Shown: positions 1 through 9,238, counted from the first letter of the stretch. The stretch is DNA of 23,883 nucleotides from Bacteroidales bacterium (GCA_012031335.1 JAAUTT010000003.1:1-23883), one strand, 5' to 3'. Notes: generated from the sequence alone by a model not told the origin. Numbers and translations: made by a program.

Positions 1-623
1 CTTTCCGGTTCCTGTTTCGCCCAGGAGAAGTACCGGGGAATTCGACCGTGCAATCTGTTCCAGTTGTTTCAGACTTTTTTTAGGGAATTGCTTTTGCCAA
101 CAATATTACTGATCTGAGCATTGTGGGTATATTCCTCTTTCAGCTGAATATTTTCTTCTTCCAGTTTTTCCTTTAATTGCTGAATTTTTAAATAAGCAGT
201 ATGTATCTGGTTATTTTTCTCCTGTAAATCACGAATTAAGGTTTCATTTTTCTTTCGCAGCTCATATGCCTCGAAGGCACTGCTGATTGTTTGTTTAAGA
301 TCATTCAAATCCCAGGGCTTTAATAGATAACGAAAAATTCCGCCAAGGTTTAATGCCTGGAGCATGACATTAGTATCGTCGTAGGCAGTTAAAATAATGA
401 TAGTTACCAAGGGAAAGGATTCTTTAACCTGTTTGGCCAGCTCAATGCCTGTCATATCGGGCATGCGCTGATCCGTTACCAATACTTCAATATTTCCCTT
501 TTCTATTATTTTAATCGCTTCGCGTGGTTTGAAGCTTGTTTCAATCTCAAACCATTTTTCGAGATTGAGTTTAAACAACAACAAATTGTTCGGTTCATCG
601 TCTACATACAAAAGCTTCCCCAT
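1..623 (-). CDS. NtrC-family sigma-54-dependent response regulator (partial, one frame break)
   Basis: Cytoplasmic response regulator, partner of the histidine kinase just upstream. From the ATG at 623 the product shows a receiver domain (residues 1-120) with acidic residues D8/D9, phospho-acceptor D51 (VTDQRMPD), T77 and K100 (LLKPWD), then a long coiled coil (about 120-165), then the start of a sigma-54 AAA+ domain (SNIVGKSNSLKK...). The frame closes near 69, but the other frame continues at once with QLEQIARSNSPVLL and Walker A GETGTGK to the window edge. One extra A in the A7 run at about 74-80 (plus strand T7) restores the canonical domain, so I treat this as one gene. The ATG at 623 is preferred over an in-frame TTG at 638 because AAGGG lies about 8 nt before it and the kinase stop lies between. 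The rest of the AAA+ and any Fis-type HTH are outside the window. Confidence 0.85.
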
Positions 624-634
624 TGCAATTCCCT

Positions 635-3500
635 TCAATTTTCAGGTAAAACAATTTTAAATTCTGTACCCTGTCCTGGTTTCGACGATACAACAATATC
701 GCCATTATGATCTTTGATTATCCCGTGAACAATGGATAAACCCATGCCGGTACCCTCACCAACCGGTTTGGTTGTAAAAAAGGGATCGAATATTTTCGAC
801 TGAATTTCTTTTTGCATTCCTGTGCCGGTATCCCTGAAGATTAGTTCACAATTCCGGTTCTTTTTCTGAGTTATGATAGTAATTGTTCCTTCATTATCCA
901 TAGATTGTAGGGCATTGATAAGCAGGTTCATAAAAACCTGGCTCATTTTTCCTGGAAAGCAGTTAACCAGGTGTTTCAGTTTATAATCTTTTACTATTTT
1001 AATCCTGTCTTTAATTTTATTGTTAAGTATGGTTATGGACGAATCGATCAGGTCGTGAATATTCGCATAACTTTTGGTTTCGCTGTCGAGGCGAGAAAAG
1101 TACGTAACTTTTTACAATCGATGTGGTTCTTTCCACTCCAACATGGATCGATTGAAGCAATCTGCTTATATTTTCAACGGCACCTTCCAGATTATTTTTT
1201 TGTGCAACTTTATTCATAAATTCAACACAGTTGCAGTTATCCGGAGCTTTACCATGTTCTGCAAATTCTTTATAAATATTCAAACATCATTTATTATAAG
1301 CTCCAGACCTGTTATTCCACTGCTGATGAAGTTTATAGGGTTATTAATTTCGTGCGCGATTCCGGCAGTGAGAATACCAATTGATGCCATTTTTTCGGAT
1401 TGAATCAATTGGGTTTGGGTAAGTTGTAACTGTTCTATTGTTTGCTCGAGCTGTTTTTTTTGAATGGCAAGGGCTTCGTTAACCATGTTAAGTTCATCAT
1501 TGTTCTGGTAGAGTTCTTCATTTGTAGCTATCAGCTCCTGGTTAAGAATTTCTATTTCTTCGGTTCGCTCCTTGACAAGTATTTCGAGGCTGTTTTTATG
1601 TTGTTCCAGTTCTACCTGTATTTTTCTTTTATCTGTAATATCAACAGTCGAAGTCAATATAGCAGGTATATTGTTCATCTGAATTAATTTACACGATAAA
1701 AGAACGAAAACCACTTCACCATTTTCCTTTATTATTTCGGCTTCGATATTATTGACAGATCCATGGGTTTGCAGTTCTTCCCTAAAATTAAAATCGTTAA
1801 TAAAGCGTATATTATATCCGATCTCAGCAGCTGTTTTCCCTAGAATCCGATCCAAATTTAATCCTGTATTTTTGGAGAAACTGCTGTTAATCATCATAAA
1901 GCGTCCTTCCATGTCATTTACCACAATGGAGTAGGGAGTAAGATCGACCAGTTTACGGAATAACTCTTCGCTTTCTCTGAGGGCCAGTTCCATGATTTTC
2001 CTGTCGGTAATATCTGTCATGGTACCGATCGACCCGGTAACATTCCCCTTGTCAATAATAGGAGCGCCGCTTACAAGAAAATAGATTTTTTCTCCCTTTT
2101 TACTTCTGAAACATATTTCGTACTGGGAAGTAACCCGTAGTGTTCGCATTTTGTTGGCTTCGATTATTATGGTTCTGTCTTCCGGATCGAGAAGAACTTC
2201 ATTACCGATCTTACCAATGATTTCCTTTGGTTTGTAGCCAAATTTCTCGGTAAATTTTTTATTAACATATTGCACCCGGTCGTCATTATCAACAATCATT
2301 ACCACCTCGTTCATATTATCCATCAGGTGCCGGTATTTTTCCTCACTTTTTTTGAGTTCTTCTTCGGCAAGCTTTTGTCCGGTAATGTCTATGGACAACG
2401 AAATAACTCCTTCAATTTTATTACCATCAGTGAGGGGAGCCATGATACGGTGAAAGTAATAGGTTTTCCCCTCCAAGTCAACATCTCCGTTAAAGTGAAT
2501 TACTTTTCCCTTTAATACCTTTTTACTTTTTTCTTTCCAATGATTTAGTGTTTTTTCGGGAATTGAAACTTCATCCATGTTTTTGCCCGTATTATTACCC
2601 CAAAACGAAGTTGAAGCAGCACTTTGGCAAAGTATTTTTCCATCGAGGTTACTAACCCATAGTTCAAACGGTAAGCTATTGATAATTGAACTAAGAATTG
2701 TTTCGCGTTCTTTTAACGAAACTTCGAGTTTGATTTTTTCACTGATATCTTCAATAATACTGTCGATATATTCTATTTGCCCGCTATTGTTATAACAAGC
2801 AATCGCATTAAGTTTAATTGTTCTTATTTCACCTGATTTTGTGGGTATCTCATAGGTATTCTGGTGTTTTCCATTTTTTATGAGGTCTTCGATAGCTGCG
2901 TTTCTTAGGGTTTCCGACTTGTATAAATCCTTGGCAATATTGGTTACTGCATTTATCATCGATTCGGGATCCTTGAAGTCAAATATTTCTGCCAGTTTCC
3001 TGTTGGCCAGTAACAGTTTGCCATCAATGGTTGTGCGTGAAATGCCTACCGGGGCATTATCAAAAATTTTATGGAAACGTTCTTCATTGTTTTCTGACGT
3101 ACAAACTCGGTTATATCCCTTATAATTGCCTGAAGCATCCTTTAATACCAATATCGAGCCGGTTTAAAGATACTTCGGAATAGAATTCTTCTCCGTTCAG
3201 CTTTTTATGTACCCAGTCCAAAATCATCGACTCGCCCTTTAAAACACGCTGAATGAGATGATGCGATTTTGTAACTGAGTGTGAACCATCGGGCTGTAAA
3301 TCAGGAAATATGGACGATAATGGATAAAACTGCGACTCTCGCGAAAACCCGAATAAATCGGCCGCTTTTCTGTTGTATTTAATGATTTCGTTATTCCGGT
3401 AAATCAGTATTGCATCGTTCGAATTCTCGAATAATGTATGATATATACCAGTGGAGGCATTCTCGAAAAATTGGTTCAGGTATTCGGAATTCTTTTTCAT
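635..3500 (-). CDS. Soluble multi-PAS sensor histidine kinase (about 956 aa after frame repair)
   Basis: Autophosphorylating sensor kinase, expected to phosphorylate the NtrC-type regulator that starts 11 bp after its stop. There is no signal peptide or membrane segment, so it should sense a cytoplasmic cue. Reconstructed order: five PAS domains (about 10-128, 140-250, 255-375, 385-500, 508-625), most ending in the usual D-I-T/S motif (RDITE, EDISEK, SIDITG, TDITDR, VDITDK); a coiled coil (625-700); HisKA with phospho-acceptor H717 in AHEINNP; and HATPase_c with N box LLINAL, G1 DTGTGM, F box DPFFTTK and G2 GEGTGMGLS. The frame breaks at about 3155, 3085, 1280 and twice near 1100. Adding one base at each gives the expected text, for example RDITE, and SIVKSLRTFSRLD after the H box. 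The total then becomes 2871 nt, an exact codon multiple. The five single-base losses look like sequencing error. The ligand is unknown. Confidence 0.88.
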
Positions 3501-3640
3501 TCTAAAAGAGAATCAACTTCGCCGGAAAATACAGTAATACAGTTAGCTCTGACAATATATCGTCAAAGTATAGGTCCAGGCCAATGATTTCCAACAACCT
3601 TCTTCCGAATCTCCAAATGTTTAATGCTAACTATTAACAA

Positions 3641-3700
3641 TTTACCCTATTCTATAAGGCCTATAGTAAATATAATTAATTTTTTTATAGTATAGGTAAA
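3641..3700. repeat. Imperfect inverted repeat in the divergent intergenic region
   Basis: The arms TTTACCCTATTCTATA (3641-3656) and TATAGTATAGGTAAA (3686-3700) are reverse complements apart from one extra base and one mismatch. An additional near-palindrome, CTATAAGGCCTATAG (3652-3666), overlaps the left arm. The repeat lies 141-200 bp upstream of the kinase start and about 275 bp upstream of the beta-helix gene, so it could be an operator for either one. The rest of the 3501-3973 gap holds no convincing gene; a small CAGGC/GCCTG hairpin is visible at about 3777-3793. Confidence 0.45.
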
Positions 3701-3973
3701 GTTGAAGTTTTTGTTATGATCAAACCTAGGGTGGATCATAGTAAAAATTTCCTTGTGGCGGTTTACTGTATCAAACAGGCCGAAGCAAGCCTGAGTAAGG
3801 GGAGCACTACTTCCTGTATGCAATTAAAGTGACTAATTAATAAACTTTTGCGATCAATGCCCAAAGCAAATTTCACTATATTCGCTTACTCAAGGTTCCC
3901 GTTTTTTTGTTTACTTTAAGTTCTATATAATTATAAAACTGAATTTGAAGAAGAACTTTAGAACCAAACAAAA

Positions 3974-4856
3974 ATGAAATATATATTATTTCTCACATCA
4001 GCATTGATTGGCTGCTGGATTTCAGTAAGTGCAAAGAATAGGGTAGTTGAAGTTAACAATGCACGGGAATTGATTGGGGCACTCGGCTCCGAACGTACTA
4101 TTTACCTGAAAAGCGGAATTTACAACCTTTCATATAACGATTCATTGTATCAGCTGTCGGCCTGGTATTCGCGCGACACTTCTTTCTCCTCCCGCGGAGG
4201 CGTTTTTCACGATCTTAAAAACGTTAAATTTATTGGAATAGGAGAAGTTAAAATAATCACCAACAATTACTTTGAATGGGTTGTGAATTTCATTAACTGT
4301 AAAGGACTGTATTTTGAAAATATGACGATTGGTCACGATACACCATCGGAATGTGAAGGTGGTACAGCTTATTTTAAGAATTCGTCGGATATCAGTTTAA
4401 AAAAGGTGGGCCTGTATGGATGCGGAACTGTTGGTCTGGAGCTTAACAACATTGAAGATTTTTACATTTCGGAATCCGAAATATTCAAATGCACCTATAA
4501 CCTCATCGAAATCAGGGAAAGTAAAAACGTACGGTTCAATGAGGTCACTTTTAGAGAATCGGGCCAAACCGACATGCTTATTTTTGATAAAAATGGCACG
4601 ATTACATTTACCCGCTGTATATTCAGGGACAATACCAACAGATGAGCTTTACCGCAGTAGCACAGTGGGTTTTATACGTGTTGAGGAAGCTAATGCTTCG
4701 ATTGATTTCAATAAGTGTCAATTTATTAACAATCAATACGATTTCTTTTGCAACGATATATCACCGCTCCGGGTTATTTCCTGTACTTTTGAGAACAACG
4801 GGTTTGGAACCATCGAAAATAAAACCAAATTTTACCCAACTGAGCAGGAGTATTAA
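3974..4856 (+). CDS. Exported right-handed parallel beta-helix protein (one frame break)
   Basis: Predicted exported protein of about 294 aa. The N-terminus (MKYILFLTSALIGCW) is a signal sequence. LIGC fits a lipobox with Cys14, while VSA-KN would fit signal peptidase I, so lipoprotein status is open. The body has serial short strands typical of pectate-lyase-like beta-helices: NVKFIGIGEVKI, NCKGLYFENMTI, SSDISLKKVGLYGC, NIEDFYISESEIFKC, ESKNVRFNEVTF, GTITFTRCIF, then ASIDFNKCQFINN and RVISCTFENNGFG. The first frame stops at 4645, but the helix repeats resume in another frame from about 4635 (DELYRSSTVGF) to the stop at 4854-4856. A net loss of two bases, or gain of one, near 4633-4640 joins them. 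No catalytic residues can be assigned. The family often binds or cleaves polysaccharides, but here the function is unknown. Confidence 0.75.
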
Positions 4857-5225
4857 ATCAGAATTAAGTTTTAAAGTTGTATGACATGCAATAAAGTATA
4901 CTTCCCACCGGTTAAAGAAAGGTTATTCCACAAGTTGCACCTGCGAAATTGGTATCAGCGAACACAGCGGCATATCGCATAAATCGATTGTGTATTTGGT
5001 AGACAGGGTAACGCGGGAACAGTAAAACGTGATGTGCCGCAAAGATTGTAACAAAATACATGGCATTGAAACCATAATCCCAATTTTGTAACCGGCCGAT
5101 GCAATGCGTTATTTGTTCCGGTATTTGTTCTTTTGCATAACGATGGTTAATGTGCCTTTACGGGTATAGACAATCTCTTTCCTTTACTGTTTATATTTGT
5201 CGAATATGTTGCTTATCTCTAATCA
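4857..5225. other. Gap without recognisable gene
   Basis: About 370 bp with no convincing coding sequence. Both strands carry open stretches of 30-55 codons, for example minus-strand frames running from about 5085 to 4895, but none has a start, length or motif that I recognise. It may contain decayed coding DNA, in keeping with the gene shards that follow at 5310-5759. Confidence 0.4.
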
Positions 5226-5313
5226 ATAACACAGATATCTTAAATAATGTAACATATCTGTGTTATAAATCGAAACATAGAATATGTTATTTATTATAAC
5301 ATACCTATGTTAT
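5226..5313. promoter_or_regulatory. Cluster of four related 18-bp dyads (operator or iteron-like)
   Basis: Three direct copies of an AACATA-nn(n)-TATGTTAT type dyad lie at 5249-5266, 5273-5290 and 5296-5313, spaced about 23-24 bp apart. A fourth copy in reverse orientation lies at 5226-5243. The last copy, ATAACATACCTATGTTAT, is a palindrome with perfect 8-bp arms around CC. The first and second copies also form a perfect 13-bp inverted repeat (ATAACACAGATAT at 5226-5238 with ATATCTGTGTTAT at 5254-5266). The spacing of about two helical turns suggests cooperative binding of a dimeric regulator. No intact gene follows, so the original target may have been lost. Confidence 0.6.
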
Positions 5314-5477
5314 ATATTCTTCACAAGCAACATCTTGTTCAACGAGCCGCTTCTCACCTCTCCGGCATGCAGGGGAATCGATTTAACTTCAAGGTGGTAT
5401 TCTCCTTCGGGAAGATCATCAGGAACCTGGAAAAGCAGTTCCTTTTGCCGTATACCGGGAATGAGGCTGATACGGTT
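5310..5477 (-). pseudogene. C-terminal shard of a DUF4469-like (Ig-fold) domain protein
   Basis: The minus-strand frame ending at the stop near 5310 reads KELLFQVPDDLPEGEYHLEV and then EVRSGSLNKMLLVKNI. This resembles the C-terminal beta-sandwich (DUF4469) that follows HU-like DNA-binding domains in Bacteroidota: the usual pattern is a PSELIF-type strand, VPALPAGEY, L-V, then a closing LxV strand. Only about 55 residues are present. The continuation of the frame to 5669 lies antisense to convincing lactonase and GH3 coding and is not believed. The family assignment comes from recalled motif shape only. No start, promoter or upstream domain is visible, so it is a gene tail cut off from its body. 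Confidence 0.4.
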
Positions 5478-5582
5478 CCCGATAGCTTTACACATGCAAA
5501 TTCCTTTGCCGATATCCATTTCAGCCCTGACAAGAAGTTCCTCTATTTTTCCAACAGGGGACATAACAGTTTGGCTTTTTTT
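5463..5582 (+). pseudogene. Internal shard of a lactonase-type beta-propeller (6-phosphogluconolactonase family)
   Basis: The plus frame contains DTVPDSFTHANSFADIHFSP followed directly by DKKFLYFSNRGHNSLAFF. ADIHxSPDxKFLYxSNRGHxS is the signature blade of the cytoplasmic/secreted lactonase family (PF10282), normally about 350-400 aa long. Only one blade (about 35-40 residues) survives. Both the upstream blades and the C-terminal blade are missing, and the frame runs directly into the GH3 tail at about 5586. It is a fragment with no start of its own, and it overlaps the 5' boundary of the minus-strand DUF4469-like shard by a few codons. Confidence 0.65.
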
Positions 5583-5585
5583 TGG

Positions 5586-5759
5586 GTTTCGGTTAATCCG
5601 CAGGAAATGAAAAAAGTTACGCTGGAAATTCCTGTAAAAAATCTGCAGTATTGGAATGAGGCTACTCATTCGTGGGATGACGACCTATGTACCATCGAAC
5701 TGCTTGTTGGGGCTTCATCAGCGGATATTAAACTCAAAGAAGAAATTGTTCTGAAATAA
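5586..5759 (+). pseudogene. C-terminal fibronectin-III-like tail of a GH3 beta-glucosidase
   Basis: The final 55-57 codons read VSVNPQEMKKVTLEIPVKNL, then QYWNEATHSW, then IELLVGASSADIKL and a stop at 5757-5759. Bacterial GH3 beta-glucosidases of the BglX type end with exactly this Fn3-like domain (V-pGE-K-V-f-ip, dLayWde, vGaSSaDIrL). A full enzyme is 700-800 aa with a (beta/alpha)8 domain and an alpha/beta sandwich; neither is present. What remains is therefore the authentic 3' end of a lost glycosidase gene, now in frame with a lactonase blade. The glycosidase probably belonged to a polysaccharide-utilization cluster once located here. Confidence 0.7.
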
Positions 5760-5862
5760 ATGAAGTGAATTGAAACAGTGGGATTGTAATCTTGAGAATC
5801 AAAATTATTTAGTCGAATCAGACAGTCCTTATGCAAAGAGTTTACTTGCATAAGTTTAAAAA

Positions 5863-5935
5863 CAGCCGGATACTATATCTGATATATGGTCCAATATGGA
5901 TGAATATCGGAGCGCAGTATCCGGCTGAATTTTTT
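5863..5935. terminator. Long stem-loop, probable bidirectional terminator
   Basis: Perfect 12-bp arms CAGCCGGATACT (5863-5874) and AGTATCCGGCTG (5916-5927) enclose a 41-nt loop. T6 follows on the plus side (5930-5935), and five T residues follow on the minus side (complement of 5858-5862). The stem lies between convergent transcription: the GH3 tail ending at 5759 and the minus gene ending at 6050. The loop is longer than in a standard intrinsic terminator, so an alternative is a dispersed structured repeat. The remainder of 5760-6049 shows nothing recognisable. Confidence 0.55.
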
Positions 5936-6049
5936 CCTGACCTTGAACAACATGAGTTCAGATATAAAATATCCGGGTATATTATCGATTTTTGGGAGCA
6001 CTAACGCTGTTCTTTATGGTTAGGATTTTAAAAATTGGGTTAGCCGTAT

Positions 6050-7198
6050 TTAAAAGTGCAATCGCTCATATTTTTTAATTTTTTTGGATAAGTCTATATC
6101 CTTATCCGAAAAATTCATAAGGAATTCATAAGCTTTCAGCGACATTTCTTCGGAATTACTGTCAAGCAGGGTGCTTATTGCCTTTAAATCGTCGGCATCG
6201 GGTGAATAATTACGGGAGAGTATATTAAAATAGGCATATTCGTTGGGGTGTTTCTTCGATTGGATGCTTTTAATCATTTTCTTGGCAACAAAGGCCCTGA
6301 GCTTTTGTGTATTTTTAAGCCGCTCCATAGCTATACGTTTAATTTGATAATCGGAACTTTGGGATAAGGAAAATAACTTTTCCTGATAAATTGAATCGTT
6401 GAATGAATGTGTATTAAGGAGGTTTAAGGCTCTTTCAATGGTTTTTGAATCTCTTTCCGAAAGCAGTTCCAGAATAGCTTCAAAAAATAACCGGACAGGA
6501 ATTGTACTGGCTGAGATTTTACCCAGGGCCCATTGCTGGTCGTATGGAACAGATTTTTTTAGCAGACTATCGAGCAGGGCAACATTGATAAAATTATTTA
6601 TGTGGTAAGAAATACTGTCCCGGCTTTCGCCATAAACCAAATGCCATAGCGTGTGTGTTGTATAGGCTGCTTCGGGCACAGTATATCCCGAAATATCGGG
6701 TGGAGTAGCGCCGCTAATTCCATCTGTTTTAATATTCTTTGTTTGTTTTGGCTGAATTTCTCCAGCTGTGAAATACGCAAGTACCGACAACGAATCACCC
6801 AACAAATTGTGCAATAGAACATAATCCGGAGCAGAGAAAGTCGTATGCTCTTTTTTGGTGAGTTCCTGATTCTTCTCCAAAGCATAGCCCAAATACCTGC
6901 CTGTGATGGTCCAGTAAAGTTTCAGGCTGATCCGGCGGCATTGTCCATCGAGACAAACATCTGTAAGGACATCACGATAAACTGCAACGGGTCTGCTTTT
7001 GCTTAAACAGATGTAAAGAGTATCGTTGGGAATTGTATCGTTGAATTTAATCCGGACTTTTGCAATGCTGTCAGTTTGGTCCGGACTAAAGTCGTCGTTA
7101 AAATATGACCGGCCTTTTTCATATTCCACATAGCTGGTTGAACCGGAGAGGCAGCAGAATAAAAATGCAGATAGCCATATTTTGAAAATTGAATTCAT
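6050..7198 (-). CDS. Secreted FMN-binding-like protein with helical repeats and a flavinylation-type motif
   Basis: A 382-aa exported protein with an uninterrupted frame. Residues 1-22 are a hydrophobic signal (IFKIWLSAFLFCCLSG). Residues 65-190 form a conserved-looking domain with C82 and C87 (DVCLDGQCRRIS), LYWTITGRYLGY, KKEHTTFSAPDY, then TDGISGATPPD (D159, S162, G163, A164, T165) and YTTHTLWHLVYG. DxxSGAT is the signature of FMN-binding domains (NqrC/RnfG type), in which ApbE attaches FMN to the Thr. Covalent FMN on T165 in the periplasm is therefore a reasonable inference. Residues about 230-375 are a run of paired helices (HEAT-like). It is last of three co-directional genes, 84 bp after the FAD oxidoreductase, which supports a shared redox role. 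I do not recognise the specific family, and no ApbE gene is in the window. Confidence 0.65.
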   Translation of the reverse strand: MNSIFKIWLSAFLFCCLSGSTSYVEYEKGRSYFNDDFSPDQTDSIAKVRIKFNDTIPNDTLYICLSKSRPVAVYRDVLTDVCLDGQCRRISLKLYWTITGRYLGYALEKNQELTKKEHTTFSAPDYVLLHNLLGDSLSVLAYFTAGEIQPKQTKNIKTDGISGATPPDISGYTVPEAAYTTHTLWHLVYGESRDSISYHINNFINVALLDSLLKKSVPYDQQWALGKISASTIPVRLFFEAILELLSERDSKTIERALNLLNTHSFNDSIYQEKLFSLSQSSDYQIKRIAMERLKNTQKLRAFVAKKMIKSIQSKKHPNEYAYFNILSRNYSPDADDLKAISTLLDSNSEEMSLKAYEFLMNFSDKDIDLSKKIKKYERLHF

Positions 7199-7282
7199 AA
7201 GGATAATTCAAAGCCTTAGAAACGGGTTTATTAATCATTTGTGAAATGCAAACAGCTGAAAAATAGGACGTTTATTAACAAA

Positions 7283-9146
7283 TTAGTTACCCGGGGCTCC
7301 TTCCAGCAGTGTCCCTCCCAGGTTATAGTGCTGAATAGGAGGGATGTCAGCCTTTCCGGTTCCCTTAATCATGAGTCCCTTCAGCTCTTCCAGATGATTT
7401 TCGTACACACCTCGGGGTAATACCTGGTTTTTAATACAAACGGAAGCGGCCATGCCAACCACTTCGCCCAACATACCGGTGGTGCGCATCACCCGGATAG
7501 TTCCCAAAGCCACATGCGTTACGCTGATATTACGACCAGCCATAAAAAGATTATCCACATTCCGGGAATAAAGGCACCGATAAGGTACAGGATAGGGGTA
7601 AATGGGTTTATGCTTTGCTATCGACAGGAATTCATTCCCCGGGAAATGCCGGGTATTTTTAGGATCGGGATAGTGCAGGTCGATTGTCCACGAAGTGGGT
7701 GCGGTGCCATCGGGGTAAATTACTTTATCGGTAATATCCTGCTCTTTCAGAATGTAATCGCCCGTCAATCTTCGCGATTCACGTTTTCCGGCAACATAAG
7801 CCACCCAGCTCAAAGCGCTGTTTTTTATATTGTTCAGCTACCGAAGAATGGTTTTTCATAAACGACCAGTTGGAGAGGACAACCAGCAATCCATAATCGC
7901 GTATGCGTTCAAAGTCTTTGATCTGATCGTACTGCATGCCTGTTTCCCAGGTCCATTCGCCCATTTTTACCTTTTGAGCGCTGTTTTCGTTAAAGGCAAG
8001 CGCCCACTTAATTTCGGGAAATGCGGCTGGTTCCTGCTTTTCTTCCGAGTACCACTGAACCGACGATCCCATTGTCATTTTATCTTTCTGATTGGGAGCT
8101 GTGGCTTCGTTAAACTCGTTTTTGCTTTCGCGACCCATCATAAAATCGGCACCGGCAAGGGCGCCAATGGTTCCATCGCCTGTACAATCGGCAAACAATG
8201 GTGCCGAAAACGCAAGCTCTTTCGAATTTTCGATGTGCACTGCTGTTACCGAAGATATTTTGTTTCCATTCTTTGTTACTGCAAATGCTCTGTAGTTCAG
8301 GAAAAGTTCAATATTTTTCTCGCCCGCAACAGCATCATACTTCTTTTGATCTTCATAGTATGAAGCTGGTTGCGCATTGCCTCCTTTTGCCGGTCCTATT
8401 TCATTTACAAGGTTTCCTAATGCCGGAAATGGTTCCAGGTTGATGCGTCCACCCAAATGTACCCGTACTTCGGAACTGTTATTGCCTCCAAGCACTGGAC
8501 GATCGTGGATCAGGGCTACTTTCAGGCCCAGACGTGCAGCCGAAATGGCAGCACACACACCGGCCACACCGCCACCCACAACCACAAGGTCGAAATTTCC
8601 TGCATCTGCAGGTACATGGGGAAGGTTTAAAGCTTTCTTTCTGAAAATTGATAGTGTTGCAAGATCGTTTGCCGGTATTGACTTTGCATCGGTAGTAAAA
8701 TATATGGCATCGCAACGTCCGTTAAAGCCTGTGAGATCGTGTAAGGCAAGGGTATTGTCGCCCTTGGTTACTTTCACTGCCCCGCCATATTGCCATGCCC
8801 ATTCGGTTTCCTGAGTGCCAAATACAGGTGGTAATGGTTTTCCGTTTACCAACACCTGAAATTTACCGGGAGCATCTTTATCTGTCCAGTAACCTGCCCA
8901 ATTTCGGGTACGCACATAAACATGATAGGTACCTTTATAAGGAAAGTTAACTGTTGTTGATGCATCGGTAACAGGTTTTCCCAAACCATGGGCCATGAGA
9001 AACGGGGAACCCATCAGATCCATAAACTGCTGGTCGGTAACCCAGCCTCCTTTATTGGCAAAACTTTCTGCTTCGACAAGGACCTGCGATTTTACGGAAA
9101 GGAAACTGATAAGAGCTAAGCAAATTGCCAGAAAATTTTTCTTCAT
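7283..9146 (-). CDS. Secreted FAD-dependent oxidoreductase (about 620 aa, one frame break)
   Basis: Exported flavoenzyme. Residues 1-21 are a signal peptide (MKKNFLAICLALISFLSVKS). Residues 22-155 are an N-terminal beta-sandwich of the carbohydrate-binding/golvesin-like type (VEAESFANKGGWVTD, GTYHVYVRTRNWAGYW). Residues 185-230 are the FAD-binding Rossmann motif FDLVVVGGGVAGVCAA (GxGxxG at 191-196) followed by LGGNNSSEVRVHLGG, and the C-terminus has the family seal FMAGRNISVTHVALGT. This is an FAD_oxidored (PF12831) protein. The frame breaks at the A6 run on the minus strand (plus 7830-7835). Removing one A, or adding two, joins EQYK to NSALSWVAYVAGKRESRR and gives a normal full length. The substrate is unknown, but the fused sugar-binding-like domain and locus suggest a glycan or carbohydrate-derived compound. 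The gene lies 92 bp after the lipoprotein gene. Confidence 0.88.
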
Positions 9147-9238
9147 ACTAAACGCTTAATTATAATTACTAAGTTAACGCATATAACCAGTTTAACAACC
9201 CTGGAGACTTAAAAGCTTAATCAACCGGGTGATGCTCA

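Noticed and set aside
3777..3793. CAGGC...GCCTG hairpin as a terminator
   Set aside because: Only five base pairs, with no T-tract and no gene ending nearby on either strand.
4895..5085. Minus-strand open stretches of about 50 codons
   Set aside because: No start with a ribosome-binding site, no motif, and two overlapping frames are equally open. There is not enough to call a gene.
5226..5313. CRISPR-like repeats
   Set aside because: The repeats are short, imperfect dyads with 5-7 bp between them, one is inverted, and no cas genes are near. An operator or iteron array fits better.
5483..5669. N-terminal part of the minus-strand frame extending the DUF4469-like shard
   Set aside because: It lies antisense to convincing lactonase and GH3 coding and has no family resemblance of its own.
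8092..8814. Long plus-strand frames opposite the FAD oxidoreductase
   Set aside because: They are antisense to a well-conserved gene and lack any domain, so they are shadows.
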